Notes under the pieces: generated by a model | Databases searched by the model: none | What the model was told of the DNA's origin: nothing | The model's input: the letters and a program-made list of their open reading frames with translations, nothing else | Position numbers and translations under genes: made by a program | In this document: positions 50,486 through 59,192 of the stretch, in pieces | Numbering within the stretch: position 1 is the first letter of the stretch | Layout: each line of letters opens with the position of its first letter | Assembly: GCA_021325475.1 (NCBI GenBank) | Contig: JAJPHA010000090.1 | Coordinates: 1 to 64,000 of the forward strand | Length of the DNA: 64,000 nucleotides | Reading direction: 5' to 3' | Source: Rhodanobacteraceae bacterium | Lineage (GTDB): Bacteria > Pseudomonadota > Gammaproteobacteria > Xanthomonadales > Rhodanobacteraceae

Positions 50486-50620
50486 TCGGCATAGCGCTGA
50501 CGCGTTACTCAACGACTCTCTGGCGGCCAAATCGTCGAATCCACGCCCTCAAGGCCAAGGCGTTGCTATCTGGCTCGGGTATGGAGCGCGGGTTCGGTTC
50601 CGTGTTCCGCCACCATCTCC

Positions 50621-50655
50621 CGCCGAGGGCCGCACGCCGCGGCCCTCGGCGTTTC
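50621..50655 (+). terminator. Strong hairpin terminator
   Basis: CGCCGAGGGCCGC (50621–50633) and its exact complement (50639–50651) form a 13-bp stem with a 5-nt loop, followed by TTTCT. It could end a transcript from either side and insulates the tRNA operon. Confidence 0.7.
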
Positions 50656-50671
50656 TGGCGAGGGTGTGCTG

Positions 50672-50700
50672 TTGCCGAAGCGACGCGCATCCTCTAGAAT
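50672..50700 (+). promoter_or_regulatory. tRNA operon promoter
   Basis: -35 TTGCCG (50672–50677), 17-nt spacer, -10 TAGAAT (50695–50700), then a GC-rich discriminator (CCCGCACC), 14 nt before tRNA-Ala. A GC-rich discriminator is typical of stringently controlled tRNA promoters. Confidence 0.75.
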
Positions 50701-50714
50701 CCCGCACCTTTCCC

Positions 50715-50790
50715 GGGGCCATAGCTCAGCTGGGAGAGCGCGACAATGGCATTGTCGAGGTCGTCGGTTCGATCCCGACTGGCTCCACCA
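50715..50790 (+). tRNA. tRNA-Ala (GGC)
   Basis: 76 nt with encoded CCA. Acceptor GGGGCCA/TGGCTCC (one G–U pair), D-arm AGCTCAGCTGGGAGAGC, anticodon stem CGACA/TGTCG around the loop ATGGCAT (anticodon GGC), T-arm GTCGGTTCGATCCCGAC. Confidence 0.95.
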
Positions 50791-50821
50791 TCCTTCCCGC
50801 CTTGACGGCACGCGTTTCGGC

Positions 50822-50897
50822 GTCCCCATCGTCTAGAGGCCCAGGACATCGCCCTTTCACGGCGGTAACAGGGGTTCGAATCCCCTTGGGGACGCCA
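50822..50897 (+). tRNA. tRNA-Glu (TTC)
   Basis: 76 nt with encoded CCA. Acceptor GTCCCCA/TGGGGAC, anticodon stem TCGCC/GGCGG around CTTTCAC (anticodon TTC), T-arm GGGGTTCGAATCCCC. It shares a transcript with tRNA-Ala 31 nt upstream. Confidence 0.95.
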
Positions 50898-50931
50898 TAC
50901 ACACTTCCGAAGGATTCCGAAGGAAGCGAAA

Positions 50932-50957
50932 AGACCCCGGGATTTCCGGGGTTTTTC
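50932..50957 (+). terminator. Terminator of the tRNA operon
   Basis: CCCCGG-GATTT-CCGGGG stem (50935–50951) followed by TTTTT, a textbook rho-independent terminator. Confidence 0.9.
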
Positions 50958-50976
50958 ATTTTCGGCGACACGACTT

Positions 50977-51246
50977 TCATGCGCGCGAGTCGACGATTGC
51001 CCACAGTTGCCGGCATATGCTGCTCAGCTTGATGCCGCATTCGACGATCCGACGCTCGCGCACGTCCTCTCGTGCCTCGTAGATCTCGCTGGCAATGCGA
51101 TTCCGATCGACGATCGCATAGGCGGGATTCGTCCGAAGGTTGGAGATGAGCTGGCTCAATTCGCTCTTGGATTCGCCGGTCAGATCTTGCACGAGTGCTT
51201 CCAGAATGGAGCAAAGATCGTTCAGGACTTTGAGTTCGGGGGCCAT
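50977..51246 (-). CDS. Small hypothetical protein
   Basis: An 89-aa helical protein from the minus ATG at 51246: APELKVLNDLCSILEALVQD, then ESKSELSQLISNLRTNPAYA and a Cys-containing C-terminus. Composition is protein-like and unlike the shadows around it. It converges on the tRNA terminator. No family recognised. Confidence 0.55.
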   Translation of the reverse strand: MAPELKVLNDLCSILEALVQDLTGESKSELSQLISNLRTNPAYAIVDRNRIASEIYEAREDVRERRIVECGIKLSSICRQLWAIVDSRA

Positions 51247-51389
51247 GTATGTGACTCCGGGAAGACGCTGCGCAGGTTGCCTCCATGACGTCTCATGGCG
51301 CGCGACGGCTTGGAGAGGCACGGTCCCTGACGCTGTGCCGTCGCTGATGGCAAATTCGACTGGATGCTGCGAGCGGCGCGCTGAATCTC

Positions 51390-51418
51390 TTGCGAGTGTA
51401 AGAAAATTCTCGTACATT
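51390..51418 (+). promoter_or_regulatory. Promoter for the membrane protein gene
   Basis: -35 TTGCGA (51390–51395), 17-nt spacer, -10 TACATT (51413–51418). Just downstream lie two CTTTACAT direct repeats (51420–51427, 51430–51437), possibly a regulator site. Confidence 0.55.
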
Positions 51419-51508
51419 GCTTTACATATCTTTACATCCCGGCGCGATGCAGGGACGCAGCGTTTCTCGCTGCGGTTCGCTGAGGGTCGTGGGTCAGACG
51501 GATCAACG

Positions 51509-53071
51509 ATGGATACAGGGGCGCAGGAGAGGCAAACGGACGGGACTACGACGCCGCAGGGAGCTTCGGCACCGACGGCGCCGATGGTGGACGCCGGAAC
51601 GATCCCATCTCGACGGCATGTCTGGCACGATCCCGCGTGGCTGCGTGGACAACTGGCCGCGGTCGGGGTGTTGTTGCTGCTCGCGGCGTGCAAGCTCGTC
51701 CTGCTGCTGCTCGACCCGCACGTGCGCCTGTTCATGGGCGACTCGGCGACCTATCTGTTCGCCGCGATCACGCACGCCACGCCTTCGGATCGCTCGTTTA
51801 CCTATCCCATCCTCATCGACCAGACTGCCGGGCGTTCCGGTTCGCTGATCTCGCTGCTGCTGCTGCAAACCTGCATCGGCATCGCCGCGGCCGCCACGCT
51901 GTTCTCGATCCTGCGTCGTGGCTGCGGCGTGCGCGGCTGGCTGGCGCTGCTGGCCGCGGTACTGCTGGCGCTCGATCCCAGTCAGCTCTTCTACGAGCGC
52001 ATGATCATGACCGAGACGGTCGCCGCGTTCTGCTTGCTCGCGGGCGTGTGGATCGTGCTGCAGTACCTGCGAAGCGCCCGACCCTTCTGGCTGGTGTTCG
52101 CCGCGCTCTGCAGCACCTTGCTCGTGAGCCTGCGCATCGGCATGCTGCCGCTCGCGCTCGGCCTTGCGCCGATCGGGCCGCTGCTGCTCGCTGCGCTGCG
52201 CGGCCGTCGCCGCGTGCCCTATCTCGAGTGGCCGCGGTTCTTCGTCCATCTCGGCGTCGCCGTGTTTGCCACCTGGTTCTGTCATCACCAGTATCAAGCG
52301 TGGTACGGCGCCCGCGCCGGAACCGCGCCGATGTATCTGCGCGACGCCGGCATCTTTCGTCTCGGCCTGGTCGTGCCGCTGCTCAAGCCGCAGCATTTCG
52401 AAGGCAGCGGCGTCGATCCGGACATCCTCCGCGAAGTGCGCCTGCCGCTCGCCGACCCGCATCTGCGCGAAGCCCACATCTGGCAGCCCGACGGGCTGAT
52501 CGCCGCGCTGCGCGCCCACGCCGGTGCAAGGGCCGACGAGATCGCCGAGCGTCTGGCCGAACGCGCCGTCGCCGACGACCCGCTCGGCCTGCTGCGTCTG
52601 GGGCTCGCCACGTTTGCCGACTATTTCGATCCCGCGCTCCGCACCGCGCGCCTGCGCAGCGATCTCGGTGCGGGCGAACTGCCCGACGACCATACGCTGC
52701 ACCTGCTGCGCAAACGCTTTCGCTACCAGCTTGGCGACCTGCCGCGCACGCCGACCCTGGTCAGCCGCTATTTCGAGCACACCGCGCTTTGGCTCGTGAT
52801 CTGCCTGTTCGCGCTGCCGCCGATCGCGCTGCTGATGCTATGGCGCAACGGACGCTACCGGCCCGCGCCGGCCCTGTTGATCGCGCTGCTCGCCTGCGGG
52901 CTGTTCGTCGGCGAGCTGCTGTGCGCGCACATCGTGTCGTTCCGCTATCTGCATCCGTTCCCGCCCCTGTTCCTGCTTTGCCTCGCCTTGCTCATGGATC
53001 GTCCGCGGGTGCATTTCCGGATGGCGATGCCGCGTCCTGCGGTGCTGCTGCCGCAGCCTGCTGCGACGTGA
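51509..53071 (+). CDS. Polytopic membrane protein, GT-C glycosyltransferase-like
   Basis: A 520-aa protein from ATG 51509. A cytosolic Thr/Ala-rich start is followed by about nine hydrophobic helices (LAAVGVLLLLAACKLVLLLL and similar). The first external loop holds an acidic residue (LFMGDSATY), as in GT-C enzymes that use lipid-linked sugars. A large soluble part near residues 270–410 precedes the last helices. The substrate cannot be told. It stands alone behind its own promoter. Confidence 0.6.
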   Translation: MDTGAQERQTDGTTTPQGASAPTAPMVDAGTIPSRRHVWHDPAWLRGQLAAVGVLLLLAACKLVLLLLDPHVRLFMGDSATYLFAAITHATPSDRSFTYPILIDQTAGRSGSLISLLLLQTCIGIAAAATLFSILRRGCGVRGWLALLAAVLLALDPSQLFYERMIMTETVAAFCLLAGVWIVLQYLRSARPFWLVFAALCSTLLVSLRIGMLPLALGLAPIGPLLLAALRGRRRVPYLEWPRFFVHLGVAVFATWFCHHQYQAWYGARAGTAPMYLRDAGIFRLGLVVPLLKPQHFEGSGVDPDILREVRLPLADPHLREAHIWQPDGLIAALRAHAGARADEIAERLAERAVADDPLGLLRLGLATFADYFDPALRTARLRSDLGAGELPDDHTLHLLRKRFRYQLGDLPRTPTLVSRYFEHTALWLVICLFALPPIALLMLWRNGRYRPAPALLIALLACGLFVGELLCAHIVSFRYLHPFPPLFLLCLALLMDRPRVHFRMAMPRPAVLLPQPAAT

Positions 53072-53083
53072 CATTTCGAGCGC

Positions 53084-53827
53084 TCAACCGGCAAGCAACG
53101 CGACGAGGATCGGCGGCACCTGCGCCATGGCCGCCGCGAGGTTGGCGTAGATCTCCTCGAGGCTGATGCCGGCCTCGCCGCCGCAACCGGCGGCCCAGTT
53201 GGCGACCACCGCGAGACAAGCGTACTCGACGCCGAGCTCGCGCGCCAGCACCGCTTCCGGCATGCCGGTCATGCCGACCAGATCGCAGCCGTCGCGGCGC
53301 AGACGGGCGATCTCGGCGCGCGTTTCCAGACGCGGCCCCTGCGTGGCGCCGTAGCAGCCGCCATCGACGATGCGGATGCCGGCGCGCGTCGCCGCCGCGA
53401 GCAGGGCGGCGCGCAACGGCGCGCTGTACGGCTCGGTGAAATCGACGTGCTCGACCTTCGCCCCCTCGGCGTCGCTGAAGCTGGACGGCCGCCCGTGGGT
53501 GTAATCGATGATCTGGTCCGGCACGGCCAGCGTGCGCGGCCCGAGGTCGTCGCGGATGCCACCGACGGCGTTGACGCCGACGATGCGCCGCGCACCGAGC
53601 GCGTGCAGCGCCCACAGATTGGCGCGGTAGTTGACCCGATGCGGCGCGAGGCGGTGATCCTCGCCGTGGCGCGCGAGGAAGCCGACCCGGCGTCCGGCGA
53701 GGTGGCCGGTCACGATCGGCGCGGACGGCGCGCCGAACGGCGTCGGCACGGTCTGCTTTTCCACATTTTCCAATCCGGGAAAATTATACAATCCGGTGCC
53801 GCCGAGGATCGCGAGATCGAGGCTCAT
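53084..53827 (-). CDS. mtnP: S-methyl-5'-thioinosine phosphorylase
   Basis: A 247-aa protein from the minus ATG at 53827 (overlap of 4 nt with hpt). LAILGGTGLYNFPGLENVEK, GFLARHGEDHRLAPHRVNYR and MTGMPEAVLARELGVEYACL are the MTAP/PNP family blocks. In gammaproteobacteria such as Pseudomonas this branch acts on methylthioinosine and recycles the methylthioadenosine of polyamine synthesis. The neighbouring hpt would take up the hypoxanthine released. The precise substrate is inferred. Confidence 0.85.
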   Translation of the reverse strand: MSLDLAILGGTGLYNFPGLENVEKQTVPTPFGAPSAPIVTGHLAGRRVGFLARHGEDHRLAPHRVNYRANLWALHALGARRIVGVNAVGGIRDDLGPRTLAVPDQIIDYTHGRPSSFSDAEGAKVEHVDFTEPYSAPLRAALLAAATRAGIRIVDGGCYGATQGPRLETRAEIARLRRDGCDLVGMTGMPEAVLARELGVEYACLAVVANWAAGCGGEAGISLEEIYANLAAAMAQVPPILVALLAG

Positions 53828-54375
53828 GCCGTTTCCTTGAGTGCGTAGATGCCCGGCAGGTTGCGTCCCTGCTCGTGGTAGTCCATGCCGAAACCGAACA
53901 CGTACCGATCCGGAACGGCCACGCCGACGAAATCGGCGCGGATGCCGGGCGCGGTGCGGCCGTGTCGCTTCTCGCACAGCACCGCGATCAGCACCCGCCG
54001 CGCGCCCGCGGCGAGGCAGTGATCGCGGATCGCGCGCAGGGTGTAGCCCTCGTCGAGGATGTCGTCGGCGAGCAGCACCGTGCGTCCGGCGAGATCCGTG
54101 CGCGGTCGTTGGATCCAGCCGAGCTCCTGCCCGTGCGTGCCACCGTGATAGCGCGTGGCGTGCGCGTAGTCGAATTCGAGATCGCCGGGAATGGCGAGCG
54201 CGAGCGCGCCGGCGAAGATCAGGCCGCCGTTCATCACCGTGAGATAGACCGGCACCTCGCCGCGCAACGCGCCATGCACCTCGCCGCCCATTCGGCGGAT
54301 GACGCCGTCGAGCGTCGCGCGATCGTACAGGAGCTCGGCGGTCTTCAGGGCGTCGGCCAAGGCGGGACGAGGCAT
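53824..54375 (-). CDS. hpt: Hypoxanthine(-guanine) phosphoribosyltransferase
   Basis: A 183-aa protein from the minus ATG at 54375. VLLADDILDEGYTL (about 100–113) is the PRPP-binding signature of type I PRTases. VYLTVMNGGLIFAGALAL supplies the pyrophosphate loop. It converts hypoxanthine to IMP, using the product of the downstream phosphorylase. Starts 11 nt after nagZ. Confidence 0.88.
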   Translation of the reverse strand: MPRPALADALKTAELLYDRATLDGVIRRMGGEVHGALRGEVPVYLTVMNGGLIFAGALALAIPGDLEFDYAHATRYHGGTHGQELGWIQRPRTDLAGRTVLLADDILDEGYTLRAIRDHCLAAGARRVLIAVLCEKRHGRTAPGIRADFVGVAVPDRYVFGFGMDYHEQGRNLPGIYALKETA

Positions 54376-54386
54376 GATCGCGGCGC

Positions 54387-55403
54387 TCAGGCGGAAACGG
54401 TGGCAGCATCGAGCGCGCCGATCCGGGCGCGGAACCGCTGGTATTGCGGATTGTCGAGCAACCCCTGCCAGGTCGGTGCCACCGCGCCGCGCAGACGCGC
54501 GATCCGCGCCGGATCGCATGGCGACAGGTCCGCCGACGAGGCCAGCGCCTCGTCCACGACATCCGGCCGACAGACCAGCACGAGATCGCAGCCGGCCTCG
54601 CGATGGGCGACGATGCGCGCACCGATGCCGCCGGCGCTTTCCGCCGCGGCCATGCTGATGTCGTCGCTCAGCACCACGCCGCGAAAGCCGTATTCGCCGC
54701 GCAGCACCTCGCCGATCCAGCGCCGCGCGTAACCGGCCGGATGCGGATCGACCGCCGGATACGTGACGTGCGCCATCATCACCGCCTCGGCGCCGGCGAC
54801 GATGGCGTCGGCAAAAGGTACGAGATCGCTGCTGCGCAATTCCGCGAGCGAGCGCGGATCGCATGCCGACTCGAGGTGGGTATCTTCCGCCACCGTACCG
54901 TGACCGGGGAAGTGCTTGATCGTCGCCGCCATCCCGGCCAGCCGCATGCCGCGCAGATAGGCAAGACCGAGCGCGGAAACCACGGCCGGGTCGTGGTGGA
55001 AGGCGCGCTCGGCGATGATGCGGTTGCCGCGGCGCAGATCCAATACCGGCGCAAAGCTGAGATCCACGTCGATCGCGCGCATCTCGCTCGCCATCAGCCA
55101 GGCGTGTTCCTCGGCGAGGGCGAGAGCGAGCTCGGGATCGCGATCGTGGCACTCGCCGAGGCGCGCGAGGGCCGGCAGGCGCGTGAACCCGGCGCGGAAG
55201 CGCTGCACCACGCCGCCCTCCTGATCCACGCAGACGAGAAACGGACCGGGCCGCAGCGCGCGCAGTTCGGCGATGAGATCGGCGATCTGTTCGCGCGTCA
55301 CGAAGTTGCGTGCGAACAGAATCACACCGCTGACGACCGGCCGCGCGAGCCACACGCGCTCGTGCGCGGCAAGTTCGGTACCCTCGATGCCGATGATCAG
55401 CAT
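54387..55403 (-). CDS. nagZ: Beta-N-acetylhexosaminidase
   Basis: A 338-aa cytosolic GH3 enzyme. KHFPGHG (163–169) is the mobile-loop His/Lys motif, and VVLSDDISMAAAES contains the nucleophile Asp. It removes GlcNAc from anhydromuropeptides in cell-wall recycling. Length matches NagZ of other gammaproteobacteria. It precedes hpt and mtnP in one minus-strand run. Confidence 0.95.
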   Translation of the reverse strand: MLIIGIEGTELAAHERVWLARPVVSGVILFARNFVTREQIADLIAELRALRPGPFLVCVDQEGGVVQRFRAGFTRLPALARLGECHDRDPELALALAEEHAWLMASEMRAIDVDLSFAPVLDLRRGNRIIAERAFHHDPAVVSALGLAYLRGMRLAGMAATIKHFPGHGTVAEDTHLESACDPRSLAELRSSDLVPFADAIVAGAEAVMMAHVTYPAVDPHPAGYARRWIGEVLRGEYGFRGVVLSDDISMAAAESAGGIGARIVAHREAGCDLVLVCRPDVVDEALASSADLSPCDPARIARLRGAVAPTWQGLLDNPQYQRFRARIGALDAATVSA

Positions 55404-55441
55404 GCTATGCCTTCCTCCGGCGCCGATTGTAGCAACGCGCC

Positions 55442-56740
55442 TCAGTCGCGCTCGAACAGCGCGATCGATTCCACGTGTGCGGTGTGCGGGAACATGTCCA
55501 TCGCGCCCGCGCTCCGCAGGGTGAAGCCGTGGCGTTCGACCAGCGTCGCCGCATCGCGCGCGAGCGAAGCGGGATGGCACGAGACGTAGACCAGGCGCCG
55601 CACCGTGCGGCCCGGCAGATAGTCGAACACGGCCGCCGCGCCGCTGCGCGGCGGATCGAGCAGGACGAGGTCGTACTCGGCCTTCGCCCACGGCGCGTCG
55701 CGCTGATCGGCGGCGAGATCGGCGCTGAAAAAACGCACGTTGTCGAGACCGTTGCGCCGCGCGTTCGCCGCCGCGCGCCGTACCAGACCCGCCTCGCCCT
55801 CGATCCCGGTGACGGACGCCGCACGACGCGCCAGCGGCAGCGTGAAATTGCCGAGGCCGCAGAACAGATCGAGCACGCGGTCGCCCGGCCGCGGCGCGAG
55901 CAACGCCAGGGCGCGTTCGATCATGCGCCGGTTCATGCCGGCATTGACCTGGATGAAGTCGAGCGGCTCGAATTCGAGTTCGATCGCGTGGTCGGGCAGC
56001 CGGAACATCAGACGCGCATCGTCCGGCCACAACGCCGACACACTGTCGGTGCCGCCCGGTTGCAGATAGATCGCCCAGCCTCGCGCCTTGCCGAACTCGG
56101 TGAGCGCCGCGCGATCGCGCGCCGACAGCGGCTGCAGGTGGCGGAAGACCAGCGCGACGCGATCGTCGCCGACCGCGACCTCGAGCTGCGGCACGTCGGC
56201 GCGGGCGTCCAGCGACCCGATCAGATCGGCGATCGCGCGCAGGTTGCCGCCGACCGCCGGATGCAGCACCTCGCAGCGGGCGAGATCGGCGACGTAGCGC
56301 CCATTGCTCTCGCGGAAGCCGACCAGCACGCGACCCTTCTTCTCGACATGCTTCACGCTCAGTCGGGCCCGGCGCCGGTAGCCCCAGACTTCGTCGGTGA
56401 GCGGCGCCAGCACTTCCTGCGGCCGCAGTTTGCCGATGCGCGCGAGATTGTCGAGCAGCACGCGCTGTTTCGCGGCGATCTGCGCCTCGGGCGCGAGATG
56501 TTGCAGCACGCAGCCGCCGCAGACGCCGAAGTGCGCGCAACGCGGCGTGACGCGCTCGGGCGCCGCGCGCAGCACCTCGTCGGCGATCGCCTCGTCGTAG
56601 TGACGATGGCGCGCCGCCACGCGCAGCCGCACGCGCTCGCCCGGCAGGGCCCCGCGGACGAATACGGCCTTGCCATCGACGTGCGCCACGCCGCGCCCGT
56701 CGAGCGCAAGATCGGTAATATCGGCTTCGACTGTTACCAT
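55442..56740 (-). CDS. rlmD: 23S rRNA (uracil-1939-C5) methyltransferase
   Basis: A 432-aa protein. An N-terminal TRAM domain is followed by the Fe–S cysteines (RCAHFGVCGGCVLQ, plus ARCEVLHP), the AdoMet site DLFCGLGNFTLPLARRA and the catalytic Cys in YVSCHPASLARD. It methylates U1939 of 23S rRNA. Divergent from the signalling gene at 56798 across a 57-nt gap. Confidence 0.95.
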   Translation of the reverse strand: MVTVEADITDLALDGRGVAHVDGKAVFVRGALPGERVRLRVAARHRHYDEAIADEVLRAAPERVTPRCAHFGVCGGCVLQHLAPEAQIAAKQRVLLDNLARIGKLRPQEVLAPLTDEVWGYRRRARLSVKHVEKKGRVLVGFRESNGRYVADLARCEVLHPAVGGNLRAIADLIGSLDARADVPQLEVAVGDDRVALVFRHLQPLSARDRAALTEFGKARGWAIYLQPGGTDSVSALWPDDARLMFRLPDHAIELEFEPLDFIQVNAGMNRRMIERALALLAPRPGDRVLDLFCGLGNFTLPLARRAASVTGIEGEAGLVRRAAANARRNGLDNVRFFSADLAADQRDAPWAKAEYDLVLLDPPRSGAAAVFDYLPGRTVRRLVYVSCHPASLARDAATLVERHGFTLRSAGAMDMFPHTAHVESIALFERD

Positions 56741-56797
56741 GAGTCTGGCCGCGCAAAGCGGCGCGGATCGGAAAAACGAGGATCATAGCAGCCGCCG

Positions 56798-57562
56798 ATG
56801 CATCGCGAATCGCCACCACCCTGTCCCGTATCCCGACCCCTCCCGCGCGTGCTGGTGGCGGACGACGATCCGGTCAGCCTGGCGTTTCTCACCGATGCGC
56901 TGCGTCGCCTGGGTTGCGCGCCGACCGCCGCGGCCGGAGGCGCCGAGGCGCTCCGCGAAGCCTCATCCGCGTCGTTCGATCTCCTGCTGCTGGATTGCCG
57001 CATGCCCGACCTCGGCGGCGCGGCCCTGCTCGCCGCGCTGCGCGAACACGGCGTCGCCGCGCCGGCGATGGCCACCAGTGCCGAGCTCGATCCCGCGACC
57101 AACGCGCGCCTGCTCGATCGCGGATTCGTCGCCGTGCTGGAAAAGCCGCTCACGTTCGCCGAACTCGAGCGGGCGCTGCGTCCCTACCTGCCCTCGTCTG
57201 GCGGGGCCGATGCGCCGATGGCAACGCCACCCACGCCGGCGCTGCTCGACGACGCCAGCGCGCTGGCGGCTCTCGGCGGCAGCCGCGACGCCCTACGGGG
57301 ACTACGCCAATTGCTGGCCGGCGAATTGCGCACGCTGCGGGAACAACTCGACGGCGATGCGGCACGACGCGAGCCGCATCAGCTCGGCGAACGCCTGCAT
57401 CGGCTGCGCGCCTCCTGCGGATTCTGCGGCGCCAACGCGCTCGCCGCGGCCGCCGCAGCGCTGCAGCGCGCGCTCGAGGCGAACGTGGACGATCCTGCGC
57501 CGCTCGTCGCCGCGCTGCGCGCCGCCACGGAAGCTACTCTCGCCGCGCTGGAAACGGATTGA
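56798..57562 (+). CDS. Response regulator receiver with C-terminal Hpt domain
   Basis: A 254-aa protein. Receiver domain: acidic pocket VADDDPV, phosphoacceptor Asp66 in LLDCRMPD and Lys in VLEKPL (about 116). The last 110 residues are a four-helix Hpt-like domain with His201 in ERLHRLRASCGFCGA. It could pass phosphate within a phosphorelay; no kinase is nearby. It overlaps the 3' end of recO by 29 nt, tail to tail. Confidence 0.82.
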   Translation: MHRESPPPCPVSRPLPRVLVADDDPVSLAFLTDALRRLGCAPTAAAGGAEALREASSASFDLLLLDCRMPDLGGAALLAALREHGVAAPAMATSAELDPATNARLLDRGFVAVLEKPLTFAELERALRPYLPSSGGADAPMATPPTPALLDDASALAALGGSRDALRGLRQLLAGELRTLREQLDGDAARREPHQLGERLHRLRASCGFCGANALAAAAAALQRALEANVDDPAPLVAALRAATEATLAALETD

Positions 57563-58265
57563 CCGGCGAGTCGCCGAACAGATGCCAGGCGCGCAGTTCG
57601 CCGCCGTCGAGGTGTGCCGCGATCAGCGCGCGCAACAGCCGTTTCAGTGCCGCGAGATCCTCGGCGGCGGGTTCGCGATCCGCCACCAGCGCGAGCAGCG
57701 CACGGCCGCGCAGGCGCAGTCCGTCCTGGGGCCCGCGCCAGGGCAGCGGGCCGGTTTCGAGGCGATAGGCGTATTCGCGTTCCGGATCGAGCGGCGCGCC
57801 GCTCTCGGCATCGTATTCGAGCGACAGCCCATAGCCGAGATGGGCGAGCAGATCGCGTTCGAAACGGCGCAGCGTCCACGCTTCCGATTCGCCGCGGGCC
57901 AGCCGTCGCAAGGTGTCGAGATAATCGGCGAACAGCGCCGGATGCGGATCGTGGCGCGGCAACAGGCGCGCGACGACCTCGTTGACGTACAACGCGCACA
58001 GCAACGCACTGCCGGACAGCGCCAGCGCCGGGCCGCTCGCCTCGGCCGCGCCGAGCGTGGCGAGCTCACCCTGCCCGCTCCAGCTCAGGCTGAGCGGCAC
58101 CAGCGGTTGCAGCAGCGTGCGCGGCCGATGCGGGCGTTCGCGCCGGCAGCCGCGCGCGACCAGGCCGACGCGGCCGTGGTCCCGGCTCAGCACCTCGAGC
58201 AGCAGCGAGGTCTCGCGCCACGGTCGCGCATGCAGGACGAAGGCCGGTTGCTGCTCGACGCGCAT
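57534..58265 (-). CDS. recO: DNA repair protein RecO
   Basis: A 243-aa protein. FVLHARPWRETSLLLEVLSR and GRVGLVARGCRRERP are the N-terminal OB-fold signatures. The helical C-terminal part includes LRRFERDLLAHLGYGLSL. It helps RecA load on SSB-coated DNA. Last gene of the lepA operon, 9 nt after era. Confidence 0.95.
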   Translation of the reverse strand: MRVEQQPAFVLHARPWRETSLLLEVLSRDHGRVGLVARGCRRERPHRPRTLLQPLVPLSLSWSGQGELATLGAAEASGPALALSGSALLCALYVNEVVARLLPRHDPHPALFADYLDTLRRLARGESEAWTLRRFERDLLAHLGYGLSLEYDAESGAPLDPEREYAYRLETGPLPWRGPQDGLRLRGRALLALVADREPAAEDLAALKRLLRALIAAHLDGGELRAWHLFGDSPVNPFPARRE

Positions 58266-58274
58266 GGCTGCGGC

Positions 58275-59192
58275 TCAATCCGCATAGCCGAACCGGCGCA
58301 AGGCCGTTTCGTCTTCGCTCCAGTTCTCGCACACGCGCACGTGCAGCCGCAGATGCACGCGCCGCTCGAACAGCCGCTCGATGGCCAGACGCGCCGCCGT
58401 GCCGATCGCCTTGAGGCGGGCACCGCCGGCGCCGATCACGATCCCCTTCTGGCTCTCGCGCTCCACCCAGATCGTCGCCTCGATGCGCACGGCGCCACGC
58501 TGCTCGCGAAAGCTCTCGATCTCCACCGTCGCCGCGTAGGGCAGTTCCTGGGCGAGTTGCCGCATCACCTGCTCACGGATCCGTTCGCCGGCGAGAAAGC
58601 GTTCGCTGCGGTCGGTGATCGCGTCTTCGGGAAACGCGGCGGGAGCTTCGGGCAGATGCTCGAGGATACCGCGTTCGAGTTCGCCCAGGCCATCGCGGCG
58701 CCGCGCCGAAACGAGATAGACCGCATCGAACGGATGCGCGGCTTCGATCGCGGCGAGAAACGGCAACAACTGCCGCTTGTCCTTCTGCGTATCGACCTTG
58801 TTGATGGCGAGCAGACGCGGCCGGCGCGCGGAGGCGAGCGCCGCGTAGACATCGTCGTCCTCCGGCAACCAGCGCCCGGCCTCGATCACCTGCACGACGA
58901 CATCCGCCTCGACGATCGCCCCCCGCGCCGCGCGGTTGAGCAGACGGTTGAGCGCATGGTCGCGACCGCGGTGCAGCCCGGGCGTGTCCAGGAACAGCAT
59001 CTGCCCTGCGGGCCGCGTGCACACACCGAGGATGCGGTGGCGCGTGGTCTGCGGCCGCGGTCCGACGATGCTCAGCCGCCAGCCGATCAGGGCATTGAGC
59101 AAGGTCGATTTGCCGACGTTCGGCCGGCCGACCAGCGCGACCGTGCCGCAGCGATGCGCCGCAGGCGCCGAATCAGCGGTTGCGTGCGGCAT
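58275..59192 (-). CDS. era: GTPase Era
   Basis: A 305-aa protein. G1 GRPNVGKST (22–30), G3 DTPG and G4 NKVD, then a C-terminal KH domain (KGIVIGAGGARLKAIGTAAR). It binds 16S rRNA in 30S assembly. The minus ATG at 59192 lies 20 nt inside rnc, the usual tight coupling. Start chosen for matching family length. Confidence 0.96.
   Translation of the reverse strand: MPHATADSAPAAHRCGTVALVGRPNVGKSTLLNALIGWRLSIVGPRPQTTRHRILGVCTRPAGQMLFLDTPGLHRGRDHALNRLLNRAARGAIVEADVVVQVIEAGRWLPEDDDVYAALASARRPRLLAINKVDTQKDKRQLLPFLAAIEAAHPFDAVYLVSARRRDGLGELERGILEHLPEAPAAFPEDAITDRSERFLAGERIREQVMRQLAQELPYAATVEIESFREQRGAVRIEATIWVERESQKGIVIGAGGARLKAIGTAARLAIERLFERRVHLRLHVRVCENWSEDETALRRFGYAD

Larger units (their letters stand above)
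50321..50671. other. Island/core junction region without a supported gene
   Basis: About 350 nt. Contains motif copy D (50455–50485) and a strong hairpin (50621–50655). Short frames here overlap the hairpin and lack protein-like composition, so I call no gene. Confidence 0.5.

Noticed and set aside
50580-50616. tRNA 3'-end-like sequence ending CCACCA before the hairpin
   Set aside because: The T-arm does not pair properly and no acceptor, D-arm or anticodon part can be found, so neither a tRNA nor a tmRNA nor an attachment remnant is supported.
50455-50697. 80-aa plus-strand frame beginning MNALFCQEAK
   Set aside because: Begins in repeat copy D and runs through a strong terminator hairpin; composition is not protein-like after 30 residues.
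50715-50897. tRNA-Ala/Glu as integration site of the prophage or island
   Set aside because: The mobile regions lie on the 5' side of the tRNA genes, no 3'-end duplication is seen, and no integrase is in the window.
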